64,000 nucleotides of DNA from Rattus norvegicus (GCF_036323735.1 NC_086023.1:18645001-18709000), one strand, 5' to 3'. Shown: positions 1 to 12,410, numbered from the stretch's first letter. The notes: generated from the sequence alone by a model not told the origin. Numbers and translations: made by a program.

Positions 1-1788
1 ACCAAAAACAATAGAAGCCAAGACTACTTGGCATCATTAGAACCCAGTTCTCCCACGAAAGCAAATACTGGATATCCAAACATACCAGAAAAGCAAAATT
101 TGGATTTAAAATCACATCTCATGAGCATGATAGAGGATTTTAAGAAGGACAAAAATAACTCCCTTAAAGGAATACAGGAAAACACAGGTAAACAAATAGA
201 AACCCTTGAAAAGGAAACACGAAAATCCCTCAAAGAATTGCAGGAAAACAAAGTCAAACAGGTGAAGGAATTGAACAAAACCGTCCAGGATGTAAAAATG
301 GAAATAGAAACAATAAAGCACAAAGAGAGACAACCCTGGAGATAGAAAACCTAGGAAAGAGATCTAGAGTCATAGATGCATCTCCCACAGAATACAAGAG
401 ATGGAAGAGAGACTCTCAGGGGCAGAAGATATCACGGAAGACACCTACATAACTGTCAAATCCAGGACACAATGAGAAGATCAAACTTAAGAATAATAGG
501 TATAGAAGAGAATGAAGACTCCCAACGTAAAGTACCAATAAATATCTTCAACAAAATTATAGAAGAAAACTTCCCTAACCTAAAGAAAGAGATACCCATA
601 AGCATACAAAAAGCCTATAGAACTCCAAATAGATTGGACCAGAAAAGAAATTCCTCCTGTCACATAGTAGTCAAAGCACCAAATACACAAAACAGGAAAG
701 AATATCAAAAGCAGTAAGAGAAAAAGGTTAAGAAACATATAAAGGCAGACCTATCAGAATTACGCCAGACTTCTCACCAGAGACTATGGAAGCCAGAAGA
801 TCCTGGGCAGATGTCATTCAGACCCTAAGAGAGCACAAATGCCAGCTCAAGCTACTGTATCCAGCAAAACTCTTGATTGACATAGATGGAGAAACCAAGA
901 TATTCCAAGAGAAAACCAAATTATCATAATATCTTTCTACAATTCCAGTCTTACAAACAATAATAGATGGAAAGCTCCAACACAAGGAAGGAAACTACAC
1001 ACTAGAAAAAGCAATAAAGTAATCCTGCACAAAACCAAAAGAAGATAACTACACAAACATAATTGGACTTCTAACAACAATAACAGGAAACAACAATCAC
1101 TATTCCTTAATATCTCACAACATCAATGGACTCAATTCTCTAATAAAAAGACATAGGCTAACAGACTGGATACAAAAAACGACACAGCATTTTGCTGCAA
1201 AGAGGAAACACACCTTAGAGACAAAGACAGATGCTACCTCAGAGTAAAAGGCTGGAAAACAACTTTCCAAGCAAATGGTCAGGAGAAACAAGCTGGAGTA
1301 GCCATTCTGATATCAAATAAAATCAACTTTCAACCAAAAGTTATCAAAAAAGATAAGAAAGGACACTTCATATTCATCAAAGGAAATATCCACCAAGATG
1401 AACTCTCAATCTTAAATATCTATGCTCCAAAGGCAAGGGCACCTACATTCATAAAAGAAACCTTACTAAAGCTCAAAGCACACGTTGTACCTCATACAAT
1501 AATAGTAGGAGAGTTCAGATCCCACTCTCATCAATGTACAGATCATGGAAACAGAAACTAAATAGGGACACAGTGAAACTAACAGAAGTTATGAATCACA
1601 TGTATTTAACAGATATATCTAGAACATTTCATACTACAACCAAAGGAATATTCCTACATCTCAGCACCTCTTGGTACCTTCCCCAAAATTGACCATATAA
1701 TGTGTCTCAAAACAGGCCTCCACAGAAACAAAGAGACCAAAATAATCCCATGCATCCTATTAGACCACCACGGACTAAGGCTGGTCTT

Positions 1789-1821
1789 CACTTGATCTTA
1801 GCCAAAAGGCCGAGAAGCGAT
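1789..1821 (-). pseudogene. U2 snRNA 5'-end fragment (nt 1-33) inserted in L1
   Basis: The minus strand reads ATCGCTTCTCGGCCTTTTGG followed by CTAAGATCAAGTG, the conserved 5' end of vertebrate U2 snRNA starting at nucleotide 1. It interrupts an otherwise continuous L1 ORF2 sequence. It is flanked by a perfect 15-bp duplication, TAAGGCTGGTCTTCA, at 1776-1790 and 1821-1835. There is no poly(A). Two bases at the U2 3' side overlap the duplication, consistent with priming by microhomology. It lacks the rest of U2 and any promoter, so it is a retrocopied fragment and not a gene. Confidence 0.92.
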
Positions 1822-1992
1822 AAGGCTGGTCTTCAATAGCAACAATAACTGTAGAAAACTCACATACACATGGAAGTTGAACGGTGCTGTATTCAATAAT
1901 AAGTTGGTCAAGGAAGAAATAAAGAAATTAAAGACTTTTTAAAATGTAATGAAAATGAAGACACAACACACTCAAATTTATAGGACAGAATG

Positions 1993-2567
1993 TGTTGTTG
2001 TAAAAATACAAAAATAAAAAAAGTATTGTTGATCTTTTACCCTGCTAGGTCCGCACCGCGGTGCCCCAAGATATCTGCTAGATATCTTGGCAGAAACACA
2101 TCCCAGCCGCACACCTTCCTACACTCAAACTCTAACATAAAAGAACACACAACACAATAATCTTAGATCCAATTGATAAGATATAATTGCACACTTAAAC
2201 ATACAAAGCCCAGTACCATCCATCCCTTAGGAACATTAATAACAACCTGTAAATACACAGAGAAGAATCTTAACATCGCCTGCCATATTGTCCTGCCACG
2301 GCTTCTCTCCTTCCCCTATCTCCTGTCTCCTCCTTTCTCTTCCAGTCTCCTCCTCTTCCTTCCAACTTTTCTCCCACCCATCCTTCCTTCTCCTCCAATG
2401 ATAGGCCTCCTTCTATGCTGTACCTGCCCCTCACCTGTACTTTACAAATTCAGTGGGGAGGTGGTTCTGGTGAAGTCACCTGAGTTCTGAGTACAAGACT
2501 AGGCAGCGGTCCTTGGGGCAGTAGAATTAGCATCAAAATACAGATAACTTCAGGGCAAACCACAACA
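1993..2567. mobile_element. Solo LTR of a class II (ERVK-like) endogenous retrovirus
   Basis: A 575-bp block starts TGTTGTTG and ends CACAACA, so it has TG...CA termini. It is flanked by perfect 6-bp repeats AGAATG at 1987-1992 and 2568-2573, and the L1 ORF2 sequence resumes on the far side. A 6-bp duplication is typical of class II rodent ERVs. No internal gag, pol or env sequence is present. Inside lie a 12-bp palindrome (2053-2064) and an 11-bp-arm hairpin (2066-2090). I cannot name the family or orient it with certainty. Confidence 0.85.
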
Positions 2568-2572
2568 AGAAT

Positions 2573-2618
2573 GAAAGTAGTGCTAAGAAAAAAAAAAAAA
2601 AAAGAAAGTAGTGCTAAG
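2573..2618 (+). repeat. Poly(A)-only insertion with 15-bp target-site duplication
   Basis: GAAAGTAGTGCTAAG occurs at 2573-2587 and again at 2604-2618, separated only by sixteen A residues. In other L1 copies the corresponding site appears once, with no A-tract. This looks like L1-machinery integration that copied nothing but a poly(A) tail. Confidence 0.8.
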
Positions 2619-5485
2619 AGGAAAACTCATAGCTCTCAGTGACTCCAAAAAGAAACAGGGGAGAGGTTGCATTAGCAGCTTGAAAGCACACCTAAAAATT
2701 CTAGAACAAAAAGAAGCAAATACTCAGAAGAGGAGTCGAAGAAAGGAAATAATCAAACTCAGGGCTGAAATCAGTCAAATAGAAGCAATAAGGACTATAC
2801 AAAGAATCAACAAAACCAGGAGGTGGTTCTTTGAGAAAACCAATAACATAGATAAACCCTTAGCCAAACTAACCAAAGGACACAAAGATTATATCCAAAT
2901 TAACAAAATCAGGAATGAAAAGGGAGAAATAACAACAGGATCTAAAGAAATTACAAAAATCATCAGATCCTACTACAAAACTGATATTCAACAGAACAGT
3001 AAAATATGGATGAAATGGATAATTGTCTATACAAATAACAGGTACCAAAGTTAAATCAGGATCAGATAAACCATCTAAACAAGCCCATAAGTCCCAAAGA
3101 AATAGAAGCCTTTATTAAAAGTCTCTGAACCAAAATGAGCTCAGGACCAGATGGTTTTAGTGCAGAAATCTATTCTTCACAGAAGACCTCATACCACTAT
3201 TGTCCAAACCATCCACAAAATAGAAACAGATGGAGCACTACCCAATTCCTTCTATGAAGCCACAATTACGCTTATACCTAAACCACACAAAGATCCAACA
3301 AAGAAAGAGAACTTCAGACCAATTTTCCTTATGAATATCGACACAAAAATACTCAATAAGATTCTCGCAAACTGAATCCAAAAACACAGCAAAACAATCA
3401 TCCACCATGATCAAGGAGGCTTCATCCCAGGGATGCAGGGATGGTTCAATATACAGAAATCCATCAACATGATCCACTATGTAAACAACTCAAAGGAAAA
3501 ATAAACGATATGATCATCTCATTAGATGCTAAGAAAACATTTGACAAAATTCAGCACCCCTTCACGATAAATGTCTTGGAAAGATTAGGAATTCAAGGCC
3601 CATGCCTAAACATAGTAAAAGAAATATAAAAAAACCCCAAACAAACAAAAAACAAAACGAAACAAACAAACAAACAAACAAACAAACAGTAGCCAACATC
3701 AAACTAAATGGAGCAATCCCACTAAATTCAGGGACCAAACAAGGCTGCCCACTCTCTCCCTACTTATTCAGTATAGTTCTTGAAGTCCTAACTAGAGCAA
3801 TCAGACAACAAAAAGCAGTCAAAGGGATACAAATTGGAAAGGAAGAAGTCAAAATATCACTATTGGCAAGTGACCACAAGTGTTCCACTAGAAAAATACT
3901 ATACTTGATAAACAACTTCAGCAAAGTGGCTGGTTATAAAATTAATGCAAACAAATCAGTAGCACTCCTTTACTCAAAGGATAAGCAGGCTGAGAAAGTA
4001 ATAAGGGGAATGACACCCTTCAAAATAGTCCCAAATAACATAAAATAACTCAGAGTGACTCTAACCAAGCAACTGAAAGATCTGTATGACAAGAACTTCA
4101 AGTCTCTGAAGAAAGAAATTGAAGAATATCTCAGAAGATGGAAGGACCTCCCATGCTCATGGATTAGCATGATTAATATGGTAAAAATGGCCATTTTGCC
4201 AAAAGCAATCCCCATCAAAAATCTAAGTCAATTCTTCATAGAGTTAGGAAAAACAATTTGCAAATTCATTGGAATAGCAAAAAACCTAAGACAGTGAAAA
4301 CTATCCTCAACCATAGAAGAACTTCTGGGGGAAATCACCATCCCTAACTTCAAGCAGTGTTGCAGAGCAATAGTGATAAAAAACTGTATGGTATTGGTAC
4401 AGAGACAGGCAGGTAGATCAGTGGAATAGAATTAAAGAACCAGAAATGAACCCATACAGCTCTGGTCACTTGATCTTTAACAAAGGAGCTAAAATCATCC
4501 AGTGGGAAAAAGATAGCATATTCAACAAATGGTGCTGGTTCAACATGTAGAAGAACGAAAATTGATCCATTCTTATCACCCTGTACAAAGCTTAAATCCA
4601 AGTGGATCAAGGACCTCCACATCAAACCAGATACACTTAAACTAACAGAAGAAAAAGTGAGGAAGAATCTCAGAGCACTGGGCTTTGGGGAACGTTTTCT
4701 GAACAAAACACCAATGGCTTATGCTCTAAGATCAGGAACCGACAAATGGACCTCATAAAACTTTAAAGTTTCTATAAGGCAAAGGACACTGTCATTAGGA
4801 CGAAATGGCAACCCACAGATTGGGAAAAGATCTTTACCAATTCTATATCTGATAGAGGGCTAATATCCAAAATATATAAGGAACTCAAGAAGTTAGACTC
4901 CAGTGAGACAAATAACCCTATTAAAAAATGGATTACAGAGCTAAACAAAGAACTCTCAGTTAGGAATACTGAATGGCCAGGAAGTACCTTAAGAAATGTT
5001 CAACATCCTTAGTCATCAGGGAAATGCAAATCAAAACAACCCTGAGATTTCACCTCACACCAGTGAGAATGGCTAAGATCAAAAACTCAGGGGACAACAG
5101 ATGCTGGTGAGGATGTGGAGAAAGAGGAACACTCCTCCATTGTTGGTGGGATTGCAAACTGGTACAACCACTCTGGAAATCAGTCTGGAGGTTCCTCTGA
5201 ATATTGGACATTCCACTTCCTGAGGACCCAGCTATATCTTTCCTGGGCATATACCCAAATGATGCTCTAACATACAAGAACACCTACTCCACTATGTTCA
5301 TAGCAACCTTATTTATAATAGCCAGAAGCTGGAAAGAACCGTGATGCCCTTCAACAGAGGAATGGATACAGATAAGGTGGTACATCTATACAATGGATTA
5401 CTACTCAGCTATCAAAAACAATGTCTTCATGAAATTCATAGACAAGTGAATGGACCTAGAAAATATCATCCTGAATTGGGCAGCC

Positions 5486-5486
<1 letters not shown>

Positions 5487-5537
<51 letters not shown>
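5487..5537 (+). repeat. (TC)n(AC)n microsatellite inside L1 ORF2 end
   Basis: A pure TC run followed by an AC run replaces the L1 sequence just before the ORF2 terminus at 5568. L1 homology continues on both sides. Confidence 0.95.
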
Positions 5538-6000
5538 TTGTATTCACTCACTGAGAAGTGGATATTAGCCCATAATCTCGAAGTACCCAAGATAAAATCC
5601 ACAGACCACATGAAGCTCAAGAAGGATGACCAAAGTGCATATGCTTCAGTCCTTCCTAAAGGGGGAACAAAGATATTCATAGGAGGGGATATGAAGACAA
5701 AGTTTGGAGCAGAGCCTGAAGGAATGGCCATTCAGAGCCTGCCCCTCCTTGTTATTCAGTCTATTTATATACAGGCACCAAAACTAAATAATATTGATTA
5801 AGCCAAGAAATGCATGCTGACATGCAAACCACTGAACTGAGAATGGGGTCCCTGTTGGAGGAGTTAGAGAAAGGATTTAAGGAGCTGAAATTGCTCGCAA
5901 CCCCGTAAGAACTACATTACCAACCAACCAGAGCTCCCAGGGACTAAACCACTACCCAAAGAGTACACCCGGACAGACCCATGGCTCCAGGTGTATATGT

Positions 6001-7084
6001 AACAGGAAAAAATACAGACTTTTAATTTGTCCCCTGTTATTTCCTGGTGTATGAGTAAGCATAAAAAATCAATGATTTGGAATGGTTTGGCATTTATATT
6101 ATTCATAGTATGGCACATACTCTCCCTAAAGGCTACTGAATGTTGAAGGTACATAAGGTCTGTATGCTTAGATTGTGGCTGCTTCTATGATTCTACACTC
6201 TAACATGTATGATCAAAGGCTGTGGAGGGATATTTGATCATATTGAACCCTGAGGTTTATACTGGATAATCCTGTCTCTAGTTGTGGTGGGACTTAGCCC
6301 TAGCACATAACTTTAATCCAAAATCTTTCTGTTTTTTGCAAACAAGATTGAATAAAGTCATCCAAAGTTTAAGGGGTATAGCAAGCAACCAGTTGAGAAA
6401 AAATGAACATAATTTAGAAAAAAACATGATAGATAGTGAAAGGAAATTATGAGGATGAATCTAGAGATGTGTACAAAGTAGAAAGGAGGGGCATTCAGAT
6501 GCAAGGGTTTTTAAGACACTGCAGGAGATCTGGTCTTTTCCTTCTGGTACATTGAAGAGGAAGGTCAGCTGAGTGCTTTCTCTGCCTCTCTGAGTTAGCA
6601 GGCTTTCACCCCAGCATCTGGCTCCTGATGCTTCATTTAGAAAAAAAATCAAACTATTGGGACTTTGTTTAAAAGTCAAAAAATACAGCTAGTATTTTAC
6701 TACGCCAGTCAGTTAGGTTTATGGAAAGCAGCAAAGTCTGTTTCAGATGAGGCTGGGAAACTCAGCTCATGTTGCTGATTTGCACATCATAAAAGCAGAG
6801 CAGCACTGAAGGCACAACCAAAACTACTCAAAGCAAAGATAAGGTTGTCCTACCCTCACTCCACTTCCACATACACACTGAGAACCCAACAAGGTATCGT
6901 GGTAATCATGGGGACAAGACAGGGAAATTGCTTACGTTTGTTATTATAAATGAATTTTAATATTTCTGTAGCATATTCTGAAGATGGTTTACAAATCAGA
7001 TGAATTCTGTCCCATTTTATTCTAAATGAAAGCACCTTCCATTTTTACAAATCAGTACTTAGACATAAAACCTCACACAGAGAA
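6001..7084. other. Intergenic sequence without recognised features
   Basis: This is AT-rich sequence between the first L1 and a degraded repeat. I see no gene, RNA gene or clear repeat. The open frames at 5912-6154 and 6461-6679 show no recognisable domain. Confidence 0.6.
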
Positions 7085-7480
7085 CAATTACAATAGCTTT
7101 CTGATGCTATGCCAAATTGCCTGAGGTGATAGAGACGATAGAAAGACAGTAAAACTTAATTCTAGCTTGTGATTACAGAAGTGCCTCTTTATAGTGACTC
7201 GGGGCATTGCTTTATTCCTGTGATAGCTGGTATAAACCAAGAACAAAATGGTGGGACAGAGCTATTCTTGTCGAGTATGAACAATAAAAAAGGAAGAAAA
7301 TGGTTTCTCAATATCCTCTTCAAGGGCACATCCTCCCAGTGACTTAACTCGGAGACTTAATTCCTTTCACAAACATCCAATGCTCAAAGCTTCTAACCAT
7401 CCCCTATTAGTGCTAGCTCCAAGATTTCAGTATTTGGCCTTTGGAGAACATTTAAGGTCCAAATCAGAACAGCAATAATT
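7085..7480 (+). repeat. Degraded rodent interspersed repeat (family unresolved)
   Basis: The segment resembles a common rodent repeat whose typical 3' end reads like 'ggcacatcctcccagtgac' and 'tttggagaacatttaaggtc'. The match is by eye and I cannot name the family. Confidence 0.4.
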
Positions 7481-7498
7481 TCAAAATATGATTTAAAG

Positions 7499-7665
7499 AG
7501 CCTAAAGGGATCAATTCAGTGGTTAAGAGTGCATGTTGCTCTTGCAAAAGACCTGAGTTTAGTTCACAGCACCCGTGTCAGGGGTCTCACAGTAGCCTGT
7601 AACTTTAACTCCAGGTCATCACATTGCTTCTTATATCCTCTACAGGCAATTGTGCTCACACACAA
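7499..7665 (+). repeat. B2/B3-type SINE
   Basis: A diverged tRNA-like head (GATCAATTCAGTGGTTAAGAG, then GACCTGAGTTTAGTTCACAGC) corresponds to the pol III A and B boxes of B2-superfamily SINEs. The degenerate body carries a CA-rich end. Confidence 0.7.
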
Positions 7666-8957
7666 AGTTTCAGGATATTTAATCACAGTGTGAACTCCAA
7701 AACTGTGTTACTTCCTGAAAAAAATAAAATAATAAGAACAGGTCAGAGTTCTGAGTGCTTGTAAGGAGGCTGGCAAAACCTTCTCTGTAAGGACATGGCA
7801 TTTAGCATCTTTTCCCCTCAGTGTTCCTATAACCCAATCGCTTTTGCACATGCCTTTCAAAATGGCATTTGATTTAGACTGGATAATTTAAAGGACAGTC
7901 ACCATACATCAGTTCATGGATCTTAATGTCCATCATTGTAGAAGACGTAGGATGAGCTTTAATATCACCAAATGATTGTAGATTATTTGTTTTGGTTGTG
8001 CCACTCATAAAAATTCCTAACAGCTGCAAACATGCATTTATTTATAACAAATTGTACTGTGAGTCAATTATAAAATATTGTAGCTGTTAAAACTCTTCAG
8101 AAGTATTATTTACTCTCTGCCATATGTGTTACCTTTTGCTTGCTAACTTTAAGAATCTTGCATTCATTTTCAATAATACAAACTTTGTAATTTTAGATAT
8201 TTCTTGCTATTTAGAATTAATAAGAAAATAAATTTTTAGTGTGGGGTTTCTTCTTGGCAATATACATTTCTAGAGCACAGTTTGCAGAATGGAAGGGGAG
8301 ATTTCAGTGTCAGAATTCCTGTGACTACATCTGTGGCTAACGAGAATACTGATTTTCTTACTCTATGCTCACCCTATCTCCACCCATATATGAAGTTCAT
8401 TTTTATATCCAAATTACTTTCAAAGATTGTCACTATAATTTTGGGTTCCTACAAGATTCATCTGTTTTCTTCCTGGTGACCTGCTGTGGAAAGAATGAAA
8501 TTTTGAATAGATAAAGACTGGCTATATCATCTCTGGTCTTTCTATCATCCCTTTCTCTTCTTTAGTATAGAATTTCTCTTTTGGATGAACATTCATGCTA
8601 TTTGGATCAGGAAAAAAATAGCTCATCCTATTCCCTGGTAACACACACATGCACACAAGGAACCAGAAGAACACATAATGAAGACTCAGTATGCCAGAAG
8701 GGCCTTGGACAAATATCCTGCAGATTCTAAAAGACCATAGATGTCAGCCCAGACTTGTATACCAATAAATCTTTCAATCACCATAGATAAAGAATCAAAA
8801 TATACCATGACAGAGGTAACTTTAAACAGTATCTATCCTCAATTCCAGGTCTAAGAAGACACAAGACAGAAAAATGTATCCCTTGGAGGTTAACTATATC
8901 CATGAAAACACATGTATCCAGGAAATAAATAATTTCATACCAGAAAAAAACAAAAGG

Positions 8958-8962
<5 letters not shown>
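7666..8962. other. Intergenic sequence without recognised features
   Basis: This is AT-rich unique-looking sequence. The plus-strand open frame at 8282-8479 has no recognisable similarity and I do not call it a gene. Confidence 0.6.
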
Positions 8963-9000
<38 letters not shown>

Positions 9001-9080
9001 CCTCTCTCTCTCTTTCTCTCTCTCTCTTTCTCTTTCACACACATACACATACACACACAAACACAAACACAAACACACTA
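8963..9080 (+). repeat. (CT)n / (CA)n compound microsatellite
   Basis: CT repeats with TTTC interruptions are followed by CACACA and ACAAAC-type units. Repetitive open frames on both strands here are artefacts. Confidence 0.95.
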
Positions 9081-9094
9081 CCACCATCAACAAC

Positions 9095-9846
9095 AAAATA
9101 ATGGGATTTAACAGTTATTGGCCATTACTATTTCTCAATGGACCCCAATTCCCTATTAGAAAGACAAAGGATAACAGAATGAAGCAAAAAAACCCAATAT
9201 ACACTGTATGCAATAAACATACCTCAGCATAAATGATAGATATTACCTCAGAGTAAAAAGTTAGAAAAGGGTTTTCTAAGCATATGAACACAAGAAGCAA
9301 GCTAGTGCATCCACGTTAATATCAAATAAAATAGATTTCCAGTCAAAAGTAAAGAAGAGTTGTGGAAGGACACTTCATACTCATCAAGAAGATGTTTCAA
9401 TTCTTAATGTCTATACCCCAAATGCAAGGGCACCCACATTTGTAAAGGAAACATTATCAAAGCGAAAATCACACATCAAACCCCATAAATAGTGGAAGAC
9501 TTTAATACCTGACTCTTACCAATAAACAGAACATCCAGACAAAAACTAAGCAGAGAATTACTGAAGGTAACAGACTTCAAATGTACTTCACAGGTATCTA
9601 TAGATTATTTCAGCCCCAAACAAAAGAATATAACTTCTTCTTAGTGCACCATGAAACTTTCTTGAAAACTGACTACATATTTGGTCACAGAGTAAGTCTT
9701 ACCAGATACAAGGAAATTGTAATAACCCCCGGCACCCTGTCAGACCACTACAGATTAAAACTGGATTTCAATAACAACAGAAACAAAAGAAAGTCAACAA
9801 ACTCATAGAAATAGAACAACTCTGTACTGAATGACTACCAGGTCAA

Positions 9847-9916
<70 letters not shown>

Positions 9917-11935
9917 AAGAGAGAGAGAAAGAGAGAGAGGAAGAAGAAGAAGAAGAAGAAGAAGAAGAAGAAGAAGAAGAAGAAGAAGAAGAAGAAGAGA
10001 GGGAGGGAGGGAGGGAGAGAGGGAGGGAGAGAGAAGGGGGAGGGAGGAAGAAAGGAGAGACTTTCTAGAATTGGAAGAAAATGAATATACAACACATGAA
10101 AACTAATGGAACACAGTGAATGTGGTCCTAAGAGAAAACTTCATAGCACTAAATGCCTTCATAAAGAACTTGTAGAGATAGGTTGATTGATAGAATTGAA
10201 TTCAAGACCCACATGTAAATCTGCACCCATATGAACATCTGTTTTTTGATAAAGTGTCCAGAATTATACAATGGAAAAAAGAAAGCCTCTTTAACAAATG
10301 GTGCTGGTCTAACTGGTTTCAGCATGTAGACACCTGCAAATAGAGCTACGCCCATCACTCAGCACAAAATTCAAGTGTTAAGTGCATCAAAGACCTCAAC
10401 ATAAAACCAAATACACTGAAACTGATAAAAGAGAAAGTGGAGAATAGTCTTGAACATATTGTCACAGGATACAACTTATTAAACCAAACACCAATTGCAC
10501 AGGAACAAAGATTAAAAATTAATTAGTGGGGCCTCATGAAACTTTAAAGCTTCTATAAGGCAAAGGACACTGTCAGTCAGAGAAAACAGCAGCTCACAGA
10601 GTGGAAAATGATTTCACTGACTCCACAATTAACAGGAGGCTAATTTTCAAAGTATCTAAAAAGCTCAAGAAACTAGACAACATAGCAAATAATCTAATGA
10701 AAAGCTAGAGTAGAGATGTAAACAGAGAATTCTCAACAGAGGAATTCAGATATCCAGGAAACACTTTAAGAAATCTTCAGCACCATTAGCCATCAGGGAA
10801 ATGTACATCAAAACATCTCTGAGATTCCATCTTCCACTTGTCAGGATGGCTAAGATCAATAACACCTGTGACAGCTTATGCTGGCAAAAATGTGGAGCAA
10901 GAGAAACACTCCTCCATTTCTGGTGGGAGTACAAATTTGTACAATTACTTTGAAAATCACTATGGTAGCATCTCAGAAAATTGGGAATTCATCTGCCTTG
11001 ACTCAGCTATGTGACTCCTGAACATATATTTAAAGGATGTTCCATCTTCCCATAAGAATAATTTGCTCAACTATTTTCATAACAGCTTTATTCATAGTAA
11101 CCCAAAACTGGAAACAACTTAGATGTCCCTCAACTGAAGAATGTTTTTTTTTAATGTGGTACATGCACACAATAGAAAATTACTCAACTATGAGAAAAAA
11201 AATGACGTCTTGAAATTTGCGGGGAGGTTCCTAGAAAAAAAATCATCCTGAGTGAGGTAACCCAGATCTAGAGAGGCAAACATATTTACTCACTTAAAAG
11301 TGGATATTAGTAAAAGATATCCAGTCTACAATCCACAGAACAAGAAAAGTTAGGTAACAAGGAGGGCTCAAGAAGGTTGAAGGAGAAATAAAATTGATAT
11401 TGTGGGTGGGCTTGAAGTGGGTAGGCACAGGAACTGGGGGGATCATTTGGAAGAAAAATGGAGAGAGAGAGTACTGAGGAAGAGAACTGGAATTAGGGGG
11501 CCTTTTAGAGTCAAAGTAGAAGAAATGAAGTGGAAATTCTGTGGAATCTATTAGGGTGAACCTAGCTGAGATTCCTAGTAATGGAGGATATGGGGCCTCA
11601 GTTGACTTTCTGTAAGCAGTAAAGATTTACAATGGAGGGATTGGGACACTAACTTATCCAACAAAATCTTTGACATATAATTTGTCCTGCCTTCAAGATA
11701 CACTATATTAAAGGAGGCGGAGAAACTGTTGGAGTAGCCAATCAACAATTGGTCCAGCTTGAACCCATTGCCCTGGGAGGTAGCCCACCCTCACTTGCTA
11801 GATGGAGGGCAAGGAACCAGAGTCTGGATAGCCCAGAGACCTAGGATAGAACCAAATACAACCAGCAAAAAATTAACATAAAAGATATCAGAGAAAAAAG
11901 AAGGGAGGGAGGAAAGGAGGGAGGGAAGGAAGGTA
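9095..11935 (+). mobile_element. Decayed L1 fragment with internal deletion
   Basis: ORF2 endonuclease-domain debris spans 9095-9830; the translation near 9581-9800 resembles YRLFQPQ..., [13 protein letters not shown] of the other copies. A GA/GAA/GGGA microsatellite follows. ORF2 sequence then resumes at about 10065 and jumps near 10175 to the C-terminal third, so the reverse-transcriptase core is missing. The ORF2 end is near 11310, and a G-rich L1 3' UTR with a purine-rich tail reaches about 11935. No coding capacity remains. Confidence 0.85.
9849..10060 (+). repeat. (GA)n(GAA)n(GGGA)n microsatellite within L1
   Basis: About 210 bp of pure purine: GA repeats, then GAA repeats, then GGGA repeats. 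L1 ORF2 sequence flanks both sides. Confidence 0.95.
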
Positions 11936-12037
11936 AATGATTCCTAATGATACTCTGTTACTATACTTGAGCCCTAACACAATTGCTATCAGAGAAGCTT
12001 CATCCAGCAATTGATGGAAACATGCAGAAAACTTGTA

Positions 12038-12236
12038 CTTGATTGAATAGGAATGGTCCCCATAGACTCATGTGTTTGAAGGACTAGCCCAAAGGGAATA
12101 GCACTGTTAGGAAGTGTGGCCTTGTTGGAGTGGGTATGGTTGTGCTGGAAGAACTGTGTCACTATGCAGTAGAGTTATAAGGTCTTAGAAGTTCAAACCA
12201 GTTCACTTCCTGTGGCCTGTAGATCATACCATATAA
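12038..12236 (+). repeat. Rodent interspersed repeat (family unresolved)
   Basis: The phrases GAATGGTCCCCATAGACTCA, TGTGGCCTTGTTGGAGT and ACTTCCTGTGGCCTGTAGATCA are familiar from a high-copy rodent repeat. I cannot assign the family with confidence. Confidence 0.55.
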
Positions 12237-12264
12237 GAAACCCAACGTTCTGTCCTCAACATCA

Positions 12265-12410
12265 CATAAAATTTGGGCATATTGGCACAGACTTATAATC
12301 TCAGCACTTGGGAGATGGACATAAGAGGATCAGAAGTTTTAGATAATTCTCAGTTGTAAAGTGAGGTCAAGGCCAATCTGAGCTACATAAAACTGTATGA
12401 AAATCTAGTG
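12265..12410 (+). repeat. Diverged B1-related SINE
   Basis: The 7SL-like landmarks GGCACAGACTTATAATCTCAG, CACTTGGGAGATGG and CAAGGCCAATCTGAGCTACAT mark an old B1-family element. Confidence 0.7.

Larger units (their letters stand above)
1..6000 (+). mobile_element. Old, decayed L1 retrotransposon (ORF1, ORF2, 3' UTR), continues left of window
   Basis: The window opens inside L1 ORF1: the translation from 28 resembles the N-terminal region of the intact-looking ORF1 at 58436. ORF1 debris runs to about 1021. ORF2 runs from about 1087 (endonuclease) through reverse-transcriptase blocks near 3150-3900 to its stop at 5566-5568 (SGY-like end). A 3' UTR continues to about 6000. Many stops and frameshifts make it a dead copy. 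It is interrupted by a U2 fragment (1791-1820), a solo LTR (1993-2567) and a poly(A) insertion (2588-2603). A CAAA-rich expansion (about 3629-3690) and a (TC)n(AC)n tract (5487-5537) also disrupt it. Its divergence from the other copies suggests it is among the oldest L1s here. Confidence 0.9.

Noticed and set aside
1789..1821. Functional U2 snRNA gene
   Set aside because: Only the first 33 nt are present, flanked by a target-site duplication and lacking the rest of the RNA and any snRNA promoter.
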